Below, one piece after another: positions 44,128 to 52,737 of a stretch of 64,000 bases of DNA. The notes under the pieces were generated by a model. It saw only the letters and a program-made list of their open reading frames with translations. It did not search any database and was not told the DNA's origin. Source of the stretch: CAYWYR01 sp964462685 (GTDB lineage Bacteria; Bacteroidota; Ignavibacteria; Kapaibacteriales; UBA2268); contig CAYWYR010000011.1 in assembly GCA_964462685.1 (NCBI GenBank), positions 59,553 to 123,552 on the forward strand. Reading direction: 5' to 3'. The translations under genes were made by a program, and so were the position numbers. Each line of letters begins with the position of its first letter. Within the stretch, counting starts at the first letter, position 1.

Positions 44128-45309
44128 GTGAATGAGAAGAGCTATGAGATTAAAGATCACCTGGGTAATGTGCGTGCGGTGGTATCGGATATGAAGAAAA
44201 AGCTGAACCACCAAGCAAATAACCAAAGCGGGGAAGAACTTGCCTTCCTGAAATCCATAACTTCCTACTATCCCTTCGGTATGACTATGCACGGCCTTAG
44301 CTGGCCAGATGCCGCCCCGGGCGAGAAAAACAACTACCAGAGTAACCTAAGTGCAGTACCGGGCGTAGATACTGAAAGCTACCGCTACGGCTTCAACGGG
44401 ATGGAAAAGGATAACGAGCTGAAAGGCGAGGCCAACAGCAACGACTTTGGGGCGAGAATGCATGACCCGCGGGTGGGCAGGTTTTTGAGTTTGGATCCTC
44501 TTAAACAGGAGGCTCCTGGGTGGTCACCTTATTCTTATGCAATCGACAATCCTATAGTATTTGTAGATCGTGAAGGTGAATTCCCAGGAATTACCTTTAT
44601 GTATATTAAGTTTGAAGCTGGAGCTGGTTTGGCTTATGGACTTAATTTTGTTGAACAGTTTGGTTTGGCTTATGATGAAATAGGTACCACTGCATTTACT
44701 ATAAGATCAACTATCGATATTACTGAACAGATACAGGAAAACGAGATCACATCCCAGTTTTGGGGAGCTAATTTAGGCCTTACTGCTGGCATTACCTATA
44801 ACTGGGAACATGATAATTTCATTGATGCTGCTGTGGTCGATAACGATGCTACTACTACACCAAGTAAAAACTTAAAGCGCAGAAATGCAAAAAGGTCTTT
44901 TGCGGGTAAATTAGGTGGCGGATTTGGATTAAGCGATAATGACATTGATCTGAATATTGGCCTACAGGCTGGTATGGCCTTTACAATAGTAGATTCTTAC
45001 GTAACACGTTCAATTTCAATTACCGATGAAGATAAAGAAAAAGTCAATAATCTTTCACCTGTCTTGATGGAAGACTGGTTAATAGTAAATGAAAGTGTTG
45101 ATAATGAAAAGGGAATCGTAACTGGTGAACTTGGTACAAGAGATAAAAACTGGAAACAAGTAAGTACTGGTGTAAAGATGACCTCTAAAGTTACATTCGA
45201 TGAAAAAGGAAATCCAAAATCTAACGGTATATGGGTTTCAGAGGGATATGATAAGGGTGTGAGGGATCAAAAGAATGAAGATTCTGATAGTGATGTAATT
45301 TATAAATAG
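44128..45309 (+). CDS. Rhs-family C-terminal tip (truncated 5'; variable C-terminal domain)
   Basis: A fragment of a large Rhs/YD-repeat protein. GTG start gives 393 residues, but the frame is open back to 44053 and that upstream part also looks like Rhs sequence, so the fragment has no real N terminus. Residues ~1-155 are the Rhs core (KDHLGNVRAVVSD, the YPFGM motif, NGMEKDNELKGE, DFGARMHDPRVGRFLSLDPL). After DREGEFP (~154) comes a ~240-residue C-terminal domain rich in beta strands, with no toxin family recognised. In Rhs proteins that part is the variable toxin, which would pair with the next gene as immunity. The C-terminal part looks AT-richer than the core. It is probably an orphan tip, active only if recombined onto a full Rhs gene. 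Confidence 0.85.
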   Translation: MNEKSYEIKDHLGNVRAVVSDMKKKLNHQANNQSGEELAFLKSITSYYPFGMTMHGLSWPDAAPGEKNNYQSNLSAVPGVDTESYRYGFNGMEKDNELKGEANSNDFGARMHDPRVGRFLSLDPLKQEAPGWSPYSYAIDNPIVFVDREGEFPGITFMYIKFEAGAGLAYGLNFVEQFGLAYDEIGTTAFTIRSTIDITEQIQENEITSQFWGANLGLTAGITYNWEHDNFIDAAVVDNDATTTPSKNLKRRNAKRSFAGKLGGGFGLSDNDIDLNIGLQAGMAFTIVDSYVTRSISITDEDKEKVNNLSPVLMEDWLIVNESVDNEKGIVTGELGTRDKNWKQVSTGVKMTSKVTFDEKGNPKSNGIWVSEGYDKGVRDQKNEDSDSDVIYK

Positions 45310-45314
45310 CGATT

Positions 45315-45716
45315 ATGAAGATTTTTATCAGAATTACGATTATTGTAATTATAGCTGTGGGAGTATTGACCGGCATATATTATATGCTGAAGACTTACGC
45401 TCATAATTATGATGAATATGTGAGAAGCCAACCATATAAGTATCTATATGATAACTTCAGAGATACAAGTGACCGATATGCCGTTATATACATATACGAT
45501 ACTACCTTAAAAACTCAACTCCTTAAGTACTATAAGGAACTGGAAAGTGGAATAGAACCAACTTTTAGTAGTGGTCTAGATTATAATGCTATAGGGAATG
45601 TAAAAGCATATATTCTCGATTCGACGGCGGACGGCCAATTAAAATACATTTATGTTTATGAGAATCACAAAAGAAAGATTTGGGTTTATACTGGCACTCT
45701 TCATGATAATCCGTAA
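45315..45716 (+). CDS. Small membrane-anchored protein, candidate immunity partner of the Rhs tip
   Basis: A 133-residue protein with one N-terminal membrane segment (FIRITIIVIIAVGVLTGIYYML) and a C-terminal periplasmic or cytoplasmic domain. It starts 5 nt after the Rhs tip stop, the usual place for an immunity gene, and a displaced piece of Rhs core lies after it. No family recognised. Immunity function is inferred from position only; a membrane immunity protein would suit a toxin acting at the membrane or periplasm. Confidence 0.7.
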   Translation: MKIFIRITIIVIIAVGVLTGIYYMLKTYAHNYDEYVRSQPYKYLYDNFRDTSDRYAVIYIYDTTLKTQLLKYYKELESGIEPTFSSGLDYNAIGNVKAYILDSTADGQLKYIYVYENHKRKIWVYTGTLHDNP

Positions 45717-45753
45717 ATCGGTTAATAACCCGTTCTCTTCTACAGCATGCTAC

Positions 45754-45850
45754 AAGGCGTGGCCAACAGCAACGACTTCGGCGCGAGAATGGCCGGTCGT
45801 CATTAAGCGACCGCTGCAAGTTCTCACCCGCGGGCTGCTAAGTATATTGA
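45754..45850 (+). pseudogene. Displaced Rhs core remnant
   Basis: Bases 45754-45791 match 44423-44460 of the Rhs tip with three differences in 38, coding KGVANSNDFGARM where the tip has KGEANSNDFGARM, then reach a stop (GRH stop). Further similarity (the ACCCGCGGG word) is faint. This is a fragment of the Rhs core, left when a new tip was inserted ahead of an older one, and is not expected to make protein. Confidence 0.7.
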
Positions 45851-45984
45851 AAAAATGCTTTGTCTAAAATTCTAGTGTAACGATCAATATCAACTTGTTG
45901 CGGAATTTTATTGACAATCAGTTACTGATTACTTCAGGTGTGATGGGGTATAGTTGAGAATACCGATTTCGGATCTTTGAAAAC

Positions 45985-46368
45985 TTATATTTGCTTAAGA
46001 TCTGGCTTACTATTGGAAGCTTTCAAAAACGCCACCAAATGGCCCGCTATTAATGTCGCCGATCCTAAGTGGACAAATATATCGCTGCCGAGTTCGTACC
46101 GGGCTATAATGCCGCCACCGAATACCACCAGCCCACCAATAAGAAGAATCTTAGGCAATACCGTATTGACTTTTCTTACAGATGCAACTACAGCATATAC
46201 CGCTATTATAAGAAAAGTGATATCTACAGCGGTGGAAAGCAAGCTCCCGTGGGAGTGGCTACCGCTTGCAAGAGTGCCTTCGTATATCAATGTGGACACA
46301 ACAGGCACCGCCAAACAATGCACAAGGCAAAGAAGCGAAGATGCTATTCCTATTTTGTCGATATTCAT
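45985..46368 (-). CDS. MerC-domain membrane protein
   Basis: A 127-residue protein with four predicted membrane segments (start chosen at MNIDKIG, ten residues inside a longer frame, as family members begin near here). It carries the MerC-type motif SSLLCLVHCLAVPV with a Cys-x4-Cys pattern (C18/C22-like positions LLCLVHC) and a GSHSHGS histidine segment. MerC transports mercury in mer operons, but chromosomal MerC-domain proteins next to Fur/Zur regulators likely handle another metal such as zinc. It is divergent from a Fur-family gene, with a palindrome between them, so metal-dependent control is plausible. Confidence 0.85.
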   Translation of the reverse strand: MNIDKIGIASSLLCLVHCLAVPVVSTLIYEGTLASGSHSHGSLLSTAVDITFLIIAVYAVVASVRKVNTVLPKILLIGGLVVFGGGIIARYELGSDIFVHLGSATLIAGHLVAFLKASNSKPDLKQI

Positions 46369-46403
46369 TTTATATATTTGTGTTGTGGCAAAAACCAATT
46401 ATC

Positions 46404-46446
46404 AAACGTAATAAAGATTTTTCTTATTGCAATACGTTTGCATTAA
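46404..46446. promoter_or_regulatory. Candidate Fur/Zur operator palindrome
   Basis: In the 114-nt gap between the divergent merC-like and fur-like genes lie CAAACGTA and TACGTTTG, a perfect 8-bp inverted repeat 21 nt apart, with AATAA/TTATT inside it. Overlapping its right side is an imperfect 23-bp palindrome with half-sites TTATTGCAA and TTTGCATTAA (46424-46446). Such a symmetric, AT-rich element between metal-regulator and metal-transport genes is the expected place for a Fur-family operator. Binding has not been shown. Confidence 0.5.
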
Positions 46447-46482
46447 GAATTTGTCATTAGAACATTAAATCGAAAGTCTATC

Positions 46483-46899
46483 TTGAATACCATTACCAGA
46501 TCAGTCTCCCGCAAAAGAAATACTCCGGCAAAGTCAGAGATTATGAGAATGCTCAACGCCAGCGGCGGCTCTCTGCTAAGTGAGGATATGATTGAGGAGC
46601 AGTTAGGCCAGTCCGATATCGCGATGCCCAACCGCAGCACTATATATCGCATCCTGAATAATTTCTGCGATGAAGGGGTAACTCATAAAACAATTTCCGA
46701 CGAAGGTAAGGCGTATTACGCCCTGTGTGATACTTGCCAGGAAGAATCACACAATCACGACCATATCCATTTCCAATGCGAGAGCTGCGAGAAGGTAGAG
46801 TGTTTAGAGGAAAATACATCTGTTAAACTACCAAAAGGTTACAAGCTGAAAGAAGCGAATCTGTGGGTTAAAGGGCTTTGCCCAAGCTGTGCAGGCTAA
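46483..46899 (+). CDS. Fur-family metalloregulator (Zur-like)
   Basis: A 138-residue winged-helix repressor. TTG start gives MNTITRSVSRKRNTPAKSEIMRML. The DNA-binding domain is at ~12-85 (SRSTIYRILNNFCDEG-type recognition helix NRSTIYRILNN), followed by the dimer domain with metal ligands: HNHDHIHF and two structural zinc CxxC pairs (C99/C102, C133/C136). The context with a MerC protein suggests zinc (Zur) rather than iron, but sequence alone cannot decide. First of a run of closely spaced genes; lpxH begins 7 nt after its stop. Confidence 0.88.
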   Translation: MNTITRSVSRKRNTPAKSEIMRMLNASGGSLLSEDMIEEQLGQSDIAMPNRSTIYRILNNFCDEGVTHKTISDEGKAYYALCDTCQEESHNHDHIHFQCESCEKVECLEENTSVKLPKGYKLKEANLWVKGLCPSCAG

Positions 46900-46906
46900 T
46901 TTTTCT

Positions 46907-47659
46907 ATGGATAAGCATTATTTCATATCGGATGTCCACCTCGGCTTTTTCGATCGAGAAAGAGACCGTAAAAGAGAGGATCTTTTTCTTGATTTCATGG
47001 ATCATGTAGCCCGTGAAGGCGATTCTCTATATCTTCTAGGCGATATTTTCGATTATTGGTTTGAGTACAAAACCGTAGTGCCTGCCTATTTTTACCGCAC
47101 TCTCGCCAAACTTGCCGAACTTGTTAAATGTGGGGTAAGAATAGTTTACGTAATGGGCAACCATGACTTCGGCCATAAAGATTTCTTCAAAAATGAACTG
47201 GGAATCGACGTTATCCGAGAAGACAAGGAAGTAGAAATCGATGGAGTCAAAATCTATCTCGCCCACGGTGATGGCAAAAGCCATAAGGATAAAGGTTACC
47301 TAATACTCAAAAAAATACTACGGAGTGCCTGGGCCAATAAGATATTCCGATGGATACATCCCGATCTTGGGATCGGCCTGGCATCAGGTAGCTCTCAAAA
47401 AAGCCGTCAGCATACAGATAGCAAAGACTATGGCGATAGCGACGGGATAAAAGATTTTGCGCTCTCTAAGATCAAAGAGGGTTATGATTATGTGCTTATG
47501 GGCCACAGGCACAAGTTCGAGGAAATTACCCTTGAAGGCGGCACTTATATTAATCTCGGAGAATGGATAAGTGCAAACCCATTTTATGCCCTGCTGGAGG
47601 GCGGATCGATAAGGACAGGCAAGGTAAAAGAACTACTTAAATCCCACAAGGAAGCATAA
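46907..47659 (+). CDS. lpxH: UDP-2,3-diacylglucosamine diphosphatase, LpxH family
   Basis: Cleaves UDP-2,3-diacylglucosamine to lipid X in lipid A synthesis. The product is 250 residues from the ATG at MDKHYFISDVHLG (a GTG 18 nt upstream would overlap fur). Metallophosphoesterase motifs: DVHLG (D9, H11), LGDIFDYWFEY, GNHDFGHKDFF, AHGDG and GHRHKFEE. A gap of 3 nt separates it from the rhomboid gene, so the fur-lpxH-rhomboid-abgT set is probably one transcript. Members of this family outside E. coli may have related pyrophosphatase roles. Confidence 0.9.
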   Translation: MDKHYFISDVHLGFFDRERDRKREDLFLDFMDHVAREGDSLYLLGDIFDYWFEYKTVVPAYFYRTLAKLAELVKCGVRIVYVMGNHDFGHKDFFKNELGIDVIREDKEVEIDGVKIYLAHGDGKSHKDKGYLILKKILRSAWANKIFRWIHPDLGIGLASGSSQKSRQHTDSKDYGDSDGIKDFALSKIKEGYDYVLMGHRHKFEEITLEGGTYINLGEWISANPFYALLEGGSIRTGKVKELLKSHKEA

Positions 47660-47662
47660 AAA

Positions 47663-48277
47663 GTGTATCATTTCACCCCCGTAGCAACGGGTATCATAAT
47701 TATTACGGTACTTTTCACGCTTTTTACTTGGTATAAGCGTGGCGATCTCTTTGATAAATTCCTTTTTTATCCTTACAGGATCAAAAGAAGTAACTCATGG
47801 TATGAATTTATTACCCACGGCTTCCTGCACGGCAGTATGGGGCATCTCATATTCAATATGCTCACGCTTTTCTTCTTCGGCTTCTCTCTGGAGATGATGA
47901 TAGGCTCGGTATGGTTCGCTATATTATACTTCGTATGTATGGTTATAGCCTCGCTACCTGATTATATAAGGCAGTCTGACAATCCCGAATATAGGTCTGT
48001 AGGTGCATCGGGGGCAATATCCGGCATCCTCTTTTCCGCTATATTGTTCTTCCCATATATGGATCTTATGATGATATTTTTGCCGATACCGATTCCAGCA
48101 CCTATATTTGGGCTTTTGTATCTGGCTTATTCTTGGTTCGGTGATAGACACGGCCAGGATAACATCGGGCATAACGCCCATCTCTGGGGGGCACTGGCAG
48201 GGCTTGTGATAACAGCTCTCGTATGGCCTGAATCCCTTCAGGGCTTTATGGAATGGATTTCTTATAAACTATCATAA
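47663..48277 (+). CDS. Rhomboid family intramembrane serine protease
   Basis: A 204-residue membrane protein with six predicted segments, a minimal rhomboid core. GTG start. The Asn/His loop HGFLHGSMGHLIFNM, catalytic Ser117 in GASGAISG and His173 in HLWGALAG are present. It would cut single-pass membrane proteins in their membrane segment; substrates are unknown. It lies 3 nt after lpxH and 3 nt before the AbgT gene. Confidence 0.92.
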   Translation: MYHFTPVATGIIIITVLFTLFTWYKRGDLFDKFLFYPYRIKRSNSWYEFITHGFLHGSMGHLIFNMLTLFFFGFSLEMMIGSVWFAILYFVCMVIASLPDYIRQSDNPEYRSVGASGAISGILFSAILFFPYMDLMMIFLPIPIPAPIFGLLYLAYSWFGDRHGQDNIGHNAHLWGALAGLVITALVWPESLQGFMEWISYKLS

Positions 48278-48280
48278 TTC

Positions 48281-50032
48281 ATGGCTAAAGAAAAACCAGT
48301 AGAAAGCAAACGGCCTAAAAAAAGCGGTCCGGGGCTTATAGATAAGTTCCTTAAAACAGTAGAGACGATAGGGAACAAACTGCCTCACCCAGCAACCCTA
48401 TTCGCTATATTTGCCCTCGCTACGATTCTTCTTTCGTGGGTATTCTCCATGATAGATATTTCGGCTATCAACCCCGCCACCAATGAGGTTATCTCCCCTG
48501 TCAATCTTGTATCGGAGGAAGGCCTCCACATGATACTGACCAATATGGTCACCAACTTTACAGGCTTCGCCCCCCTCGGTACGGTACTTGTAGCAATGCT
48601 CGGTATAGGTATAGCCGAAAGCTCAGGGCTTATTGCCGCAGTTATCAAAACAGTAGTCTTCAACGCATATATTATATTGATAGTAATGCTGTCATTGATC
48701 GGTGTTGGAGCTATAATTGCTGTAGGTGTCGATATTATCCCGTTAGTGGGTACTGTTCTCGGGGTCGCTTTAGCGATTGGTGCGGTGGTTTATGTAAATA
48801 ATAAGCATCCGGAAATCATACTTACTTTCATAATCGTATTCGCTGGGGTTCTTTCCAATACTGCTTCGGAAGTAGGTTATGTTCTTCTTGTTCCGCTTGG
48901 CGCCATAATGTTCTTAGGTGCTGGTAGGCACCCCGTAGCAGGGCTTGCTGCAGCATTTGCAGGTGTCTCGGGTGGGTATAGCGCTAATCTGCTGCTCGGA
49001 ACCATTGATCCGCTTTTAGCAGGCCTAAGCCAGGAAGCCGCGCGAATCGTTGATCCCACTTATACTGTCAACGCGGCTGCTAACTTCTACTTTATGGTTG
49101 GTTCTACATTCTTTATAGCCATTGCAGGTACATTCGTTACCGAAAAACTAGTATTGCCGCGGTTAGGCAAATATATCGACAACGCCGATTCAACTGTCGA
49201 TCCCCTTGATGATGATGCAAACAAACCACTCGGCGAAAACGAAAAACGAGGACTTAAATGGGCTCTTGTTGCAGGGCTTGTTTTCGGTGCTTTCTTGTTG
49301 CTCGCAGCCCTTCCAGAAGGCATGATGGGCGGCATCACCGGATTTATGCGCCATCCAGAAACAGGCGATTTATTGCGTTCACCGTTTATGAGTTCTATAG
49401 TCGCGTTCATTTTCTTAGCAGCGGCAGTCTGCGGTATAGCCTATGGCTTCGGTTCTAAAAATTATGCTAGCGATGCAGATATTATGAACGGCATGGGTAA
49501 GGCTATGGAAACCCTCGGTATATATATTGTACTGGTATTCTTTGCCGCTCAATTCGTCAAATACTTCCAGTGGACTAATCTGGGGTTGATATTCGCAATC
49601 GAAGGTGCCAGTTTCCTAGGATCTTTTGATATGCCGTTTATAGTACTGATTTTGGCATTTGTACTGTTATCGGCGATAATAAATCTGGTTATGGGCTCGG
49701 CATCTGCCAAATGGGCAATTATGGCACCAGTATTTATCCCGATGTTCATGTATCTCGGCTATTCACCAGAGCTCGTGCAGTGTGCATATAGAGTAGGGGA
49801 TTCTGTTACCAATATCATTTCCCCGATGATGTCGTACTTTGCTTTGATAGTCGCGTTCCTGTCTCAATACACAGGTAAAAACTCAGGTATAGGTACTGTG
49901 GTGGCAACTATGTTGCCGTATTCCGTTGTGTTCTTGATAGTCTGGTCGATTATTCTAGTAGTATGGCTGAGTCTTGGTTTACCTATCGGTCCGGATTCAC
50001 CATTGGATTATAATGTGGTCGGCGGTCTGTAA
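48281..50032 (+). CDS. AbgT-family transporter
   Basis: A 583-residue inner-membrane protein with roughly a dozen membrane segments. AbgT-family proteins import p-aminobenzoyl-glutamate or export sulfonamide-like compounds. Family sequence is seen in KFLKTVETIGNKLPHPATLFA at the N terminus, VLSNTASEVGYVLLVPLGA and ASAKWAIMAPVFIPMFMYLGYSPE near the C terminus. Slightly long for the family owing to a polar N terminus and a loop at ~290-330. ATG start. The actual substrate is not predictable. Confidence 0.92.
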   Translation: MAKEKPVESKRPKKSGPGLIDKFLKTVETIGNKLPHPATLFAIFALATILLSWVFSMIDISAINPATNEVISPVNLVSEEGLHMILTNMVTNFTGFAPLGTVLVAMLGIGIAESSGLIAAVIKTVVFNAYIILIVMLSLIGVGAIIAVGVDIIPLVGTVLGVALAIGAVVYVNNKHPEIILTFIIVFAGVLSNTASEVGYVLLVPLGAIMFLGAGRHPVAGLAAAFAGVSGGYSANLLLGTIDPLLAGLSQEAARIVDPTYTVNAAANFYFMVGSTFFIAIAGTFVTEKLVLPRLGKYIDNADSTVDPLDDDANKPLGENEKRGLKWALVAGLVFGAFLLLAALPEGMMGGITGFMRHPETGDLLRSPFMSSIVAFIFLAAAVCGIAYGFGSKNYASDADIMNGMGKAMETLGIYIVLVFFAAQFVKYFQWTNLGLIFAIEGASFLGSFDMPFIVLILAFVLLSAIINLVMGSASAKWAIMAPVFIPMFMYLGYSPELVQCAYRVGDSVTNIISPMMSYFALIVAFLSQYTGKNSGIGTVVATMLPYSVVFLIVWSIILVVWLSLGLPIGPDSPLDYNVVGGL

Positions 50033-50038
50033 ACCGCC
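50021..50038 (+). other. Hairpin spanning the AbgT stop codon
   Basis: GGCGGT and ACCGCC form a perfect 6-bp stem whose loop holds the stop codon. No T-run follows, so it is not a standard terminator; it may protect the transcript's 3' end or be chance. Confidence 0.3.
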
Positions 50039-50120
50039 TGCTCGCTTAACAATAATTCGGATTTAGTTTATTAACCTTATCTACTTTCTGAGTTTTTACA
50101 AATAGATAATCATTCCTATT

Positions 50121-51143
50121 ATGAGCGATAAGATAAGGGTCGAGAAATTCGACAATAACCGTTTTTTTGAATGGCAGAACTTCGTCAGGTCTTCTGTTAA
50201 CGGAACTATTTTCCATGAACAGGCTTTTATATCATACCACCCGAAAGATCGGTTTGATAGCCACAGCCTTATGCTTTATAATAAGAAAAAGCTCAGAATG
50301 GTTTTTCCGGCAGCCATTCAGATTAGAGAGAACCCTGATGGTAGTAAGATAAAGGTTCTCAGGTCTCACCCTGGTACTTCTTATGGCGGGCCGGTTATTC
50401 ACAGCCGTACTTATTACAAAGAATGCTTCGATCTTATGCATGCTTTGGAAAGATACGCAAAAGAGCAAGGCTGCGATAGAATTGAGTTCCGCACACCCCC
50501 GGATATTTTTCAGCATGAACCAAGCGGCCAGCTTGAATACTCATTCTATCAGCATGATTATAAGATAGTTAATCGAGAGATTGCCACCGCATACGATCTA
50601 GCTCAATATAAGGGTAAAGATATTGATTACTTCCTGAGACAGGGAGACAGCTCTCTCGATAGGCGGGTCAGAGTAGGGGTTAGGCGAGGTATCGAGTCCG
50701 GTATGGAGTTCAAAAGGCTGCGTGATGCTGATATCCCAGAATTTCACGATCTGCTTACCCTCAACCTAAAAAGACACGGCGCTACGGCCGTCCATACCGC
50801 CGATGAGATACAGCATATTAACAGTATGTACCCGAATAGATGCGAGCTTTTCGGTGTATATTATCAAGGTAAACTGGTAGCCGGATATTATGTGATGACG
50901 ATCAATGATATAGGGCGTAATCTCTTTTATATCACGATGGATTACGAAGTTCAGCACCTACGCCCAAATAATTTCGGTATTGCCAATCTGCTGCTGGATA
51001 TGGCAAGGCAAGGATTTAAGTATATGAATATGGGGATTTCCACCGAAGATGGTGGGGCGAGGGTTAATACTCAGCTTCTCGGTTTCAAGGAATCTTTTGG
51101 TGGCCTTGGTATTATAAGAACTTATTGGGGTAAAGATATCTAA
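50121..51143 (+). CDS. FemAB-like/GNAT acyltransferase
   Basis: A 340-residue protein with the double acyltransferase fold typical of FemAB and BioF2-like GNAT proteins. The N-terminal half has FFEWQNFVRSSVNGTIFHEQAFISYHP-type sequence (EWQNFVRSS, TIFHEQAF), and the C-terminal half the LVAGYYVMTINDIGRNLFYITMDYE core and ANLLLDMARQGFKYMNMGIS. Members add amino acids or acyl groups to peptidoglycan or polysaccharide precursors, but the substrate here is not known. Starts 88 nt after the abgT stop; the LTD gene follows after 2 nt. Confidence 0.8.
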   Translation: MSDKIRVEKFDNNRFFEWQNFVRSSVNGTIFHEQAFISYHPKDRFDSHSLMLYNKKKLRMVFPAAIQIRENPDGSKIKVLRSHPGTSYGGPVIHSRTYYKECFDLMHALERYAKEQGCDRIEFRTPPDIFQHEPSGQLEYSFYQHDYKIVNREIATAYDLAQYKGKDIDYFLRQGDSSLDRRVRVGVRRGIESGMEFKRLRDADIPEFHDLLTLNLKRHGATAVHTADEIQHINSMYPNRCELFGVYYQGKLVAGYYVMTINDIGRNLFYITMDYEVQHLRPNNFGIANLLLDMARQGFKYMNMGISTEDGGARVNTQLLGFKESFGGLGIIRTYWGKDI

Positions 51144-51145
51144 TT

Positions 51146-52732
51146 ATGATTAGGATAGTTTTAATTTCAGCTTCGATAATTTTGAATATCGTATTTACTG
51201 TCGCTGAAGGTCTTATAATCAATGAAATCCAGCCCGCACCCGAATCTCCAGAACCTGAGTGGGTAGAGCTTTATAATCATTCCAGTATTGAATATAGATG
51301 TGATAACTGCGAGATAGGGGACTCTAGATCGTTAAAAGCTGTTGAGCCGTTTACACTTAAAGCAGGTGGCTTCATACTCATAGCAGATGATGCGGCGGCT
51401 CTCAGAGCATCATATTCTATCCCGTCTGATATCACTGTGATCGAACTGGCTTTGCCCGCCCTAAATAACGGTGGTGATGAAGTACGGCTTTTCAACGGTA
51501 CATTAATGCTCGATAGTATATCTTATTCAAGCAGTTATGATCGCGGTAAAACACTCGAAAGAATTTTTCCCGACCTGCCATGGGGTAATGATAATTGGGC
51601 CTCTGTTAAAGATGGCGTTAACGGAACACCTGGCAACCCAAACTCCAACGCCATAAAAGCTTTTGATATAGAGCTATCCGATGTAATCCAAACTGAAAAC
51701 AAAATCAGTTTAATCTATAAAAATACCGGTTCAGAAAGTTTTACTATCGAGGAAATCATAATCGATAGCCAGATAAATGAAACCAATTTGAATATACTCC
51801 CCGGTGATTCAGCCACGTTCGATATTGACCTACCTGAAACGGACTCCTACGGTTATAAAAGCCATTCCGCTACTGTTACTGTACTTTCTTCAGAAAATGC
51901 CCTTGAATCAGTTACCGACAGCTTGTTTTTGTACCACACTCCTGACTCCGACCCTATAATATCCGAGGTGATGTATGATCCTGATGATAACAAATGCGAG
52001 TTCTTTGAGATATTCTATAGCGGCGAAAAACCTTTTGATCTAAATGGCATACTTTACGGTGACGCTTCTGAAAGAAATGATCTCAACTCTATAGATACCG
52101 CCCTTATCATAAAATCCGACTCATACATTGCTTTCGCAGCAGATAGCACTATTTACGATTACTCAAATGTGGGCAATGTGCTTATACTCAGCGATTTCCC
52201 CACCTTGAACAACAGCGGCGATGAAATAATTCTGGATTATCCTATTGACAATGGCAAACCTCCAATTAGTATATACTTCGACGGGGATATGCATGATAAA
52301 CGATTCAACGACACTAAAGGGATTAGCTTAGAAATAGTTGATGATGGTTCCGGGCCTGAGTTCAGATCTTCTACCGATGAATTTGGTTCTACACCAGGTA
52401 CTATAAATTCATGGTCCTGGATAGATGAGCTTGACTCTGGAATAACGATAGAGCCCAACCCATTCGATGAGACCAGACCAGCCGAGATCACCTATAATCT
52501 ATTCGAGGGTACAGGATATATTAGGGCCACCATCTACGACCAGACAATGATAAGCGTGTTCGATCTTATCGAAGGCAGGCCGGGGGGCGGCCGAGGCTCA
52601 GCATCTTGGGACGGCCGAGACCGCAACGGCTCTAGACTTCCAGCTGGCGTTTATATCCTTATTATCGAAGGAGTAGATGATAAGACAGAAAAAAGCACTA
52701 TAAAAAGAGAAGTAATAATTATTGGCGAATAA
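51146..52732 (+). CDS. Secreted lamin-tail-domain protein with FlgD-like C terminus
   Basis: A 528-residue secreted protein. Signal peptide at residues 1-22 (IRIVLISASIILNIVFTVAEG). Two LTD domains: ~22-170 (INEIQPAPESPEPEWVELYN) and ~265-405 (ISEVMYDPDDNKCEFFEIFYSG). The last ~95 residues resemble the FlgD/Por-type Ig-like tail (NPFDETRPAEITYNL, SWDGRDRNGSRLPAGVYIL). LTD proteins are often surface or nuclease-associated; no nuclease domain is seen. It may be another T9SS-type cargo. Starts 2 nt after the GNAT stop. Confidence 0.85.
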   Translation: MIRIVLISASIILNIVFTVAEGLIINEIQPAPESPEPEWVELYNHSSIEYRCDNCEIGDSRSLKAVEPFTLKAGGFILIADDAAALRASYSIPSDITVIELALPALNNGGDEVRLFNGTLMLDSISYSSSYDRGKTLERIFPDLPWGNDNWASVKDGVNGTPGNPNSNAIKAFDIELSDVIQTENKISLIYKNTGSESFTIEEIIIDSQINETNLNILPGDSATFDIDLPETDSYGYKSHSATVTVLSSENALESVTDSLFLYHTPDSDPIISEVMYDPDDNKCEFFEIFYSGEKPFDLNGILYGDASERNDLNSIDTALIIKSDSYIAFAADSTIYDYSNVGNVLILSDFPTLNNSGDEIILDYPIDNGKPPISIYFDGDMHDKRFNDTKGISLEIVDDGSGPEFRSSTDEFGSTPGTINSWSWIDELDSGITIEPNPFDETRPAEITYNLFEGTGYIRATIYDQTMISVFDLIEGRPGGGRGSASWDGRDRNGSRLPAGVYILIIEGVDDKTEKSTIKREVIIIGE

Positions 52733-52737
52733 TATAT

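Noticed and set aside
44053..45850. A prophage or transposon carrying the Rhs block
   Set aside because: No integrase, transposase or terminal repeats are seen; the structure is better explained by Rhs tip recombination.
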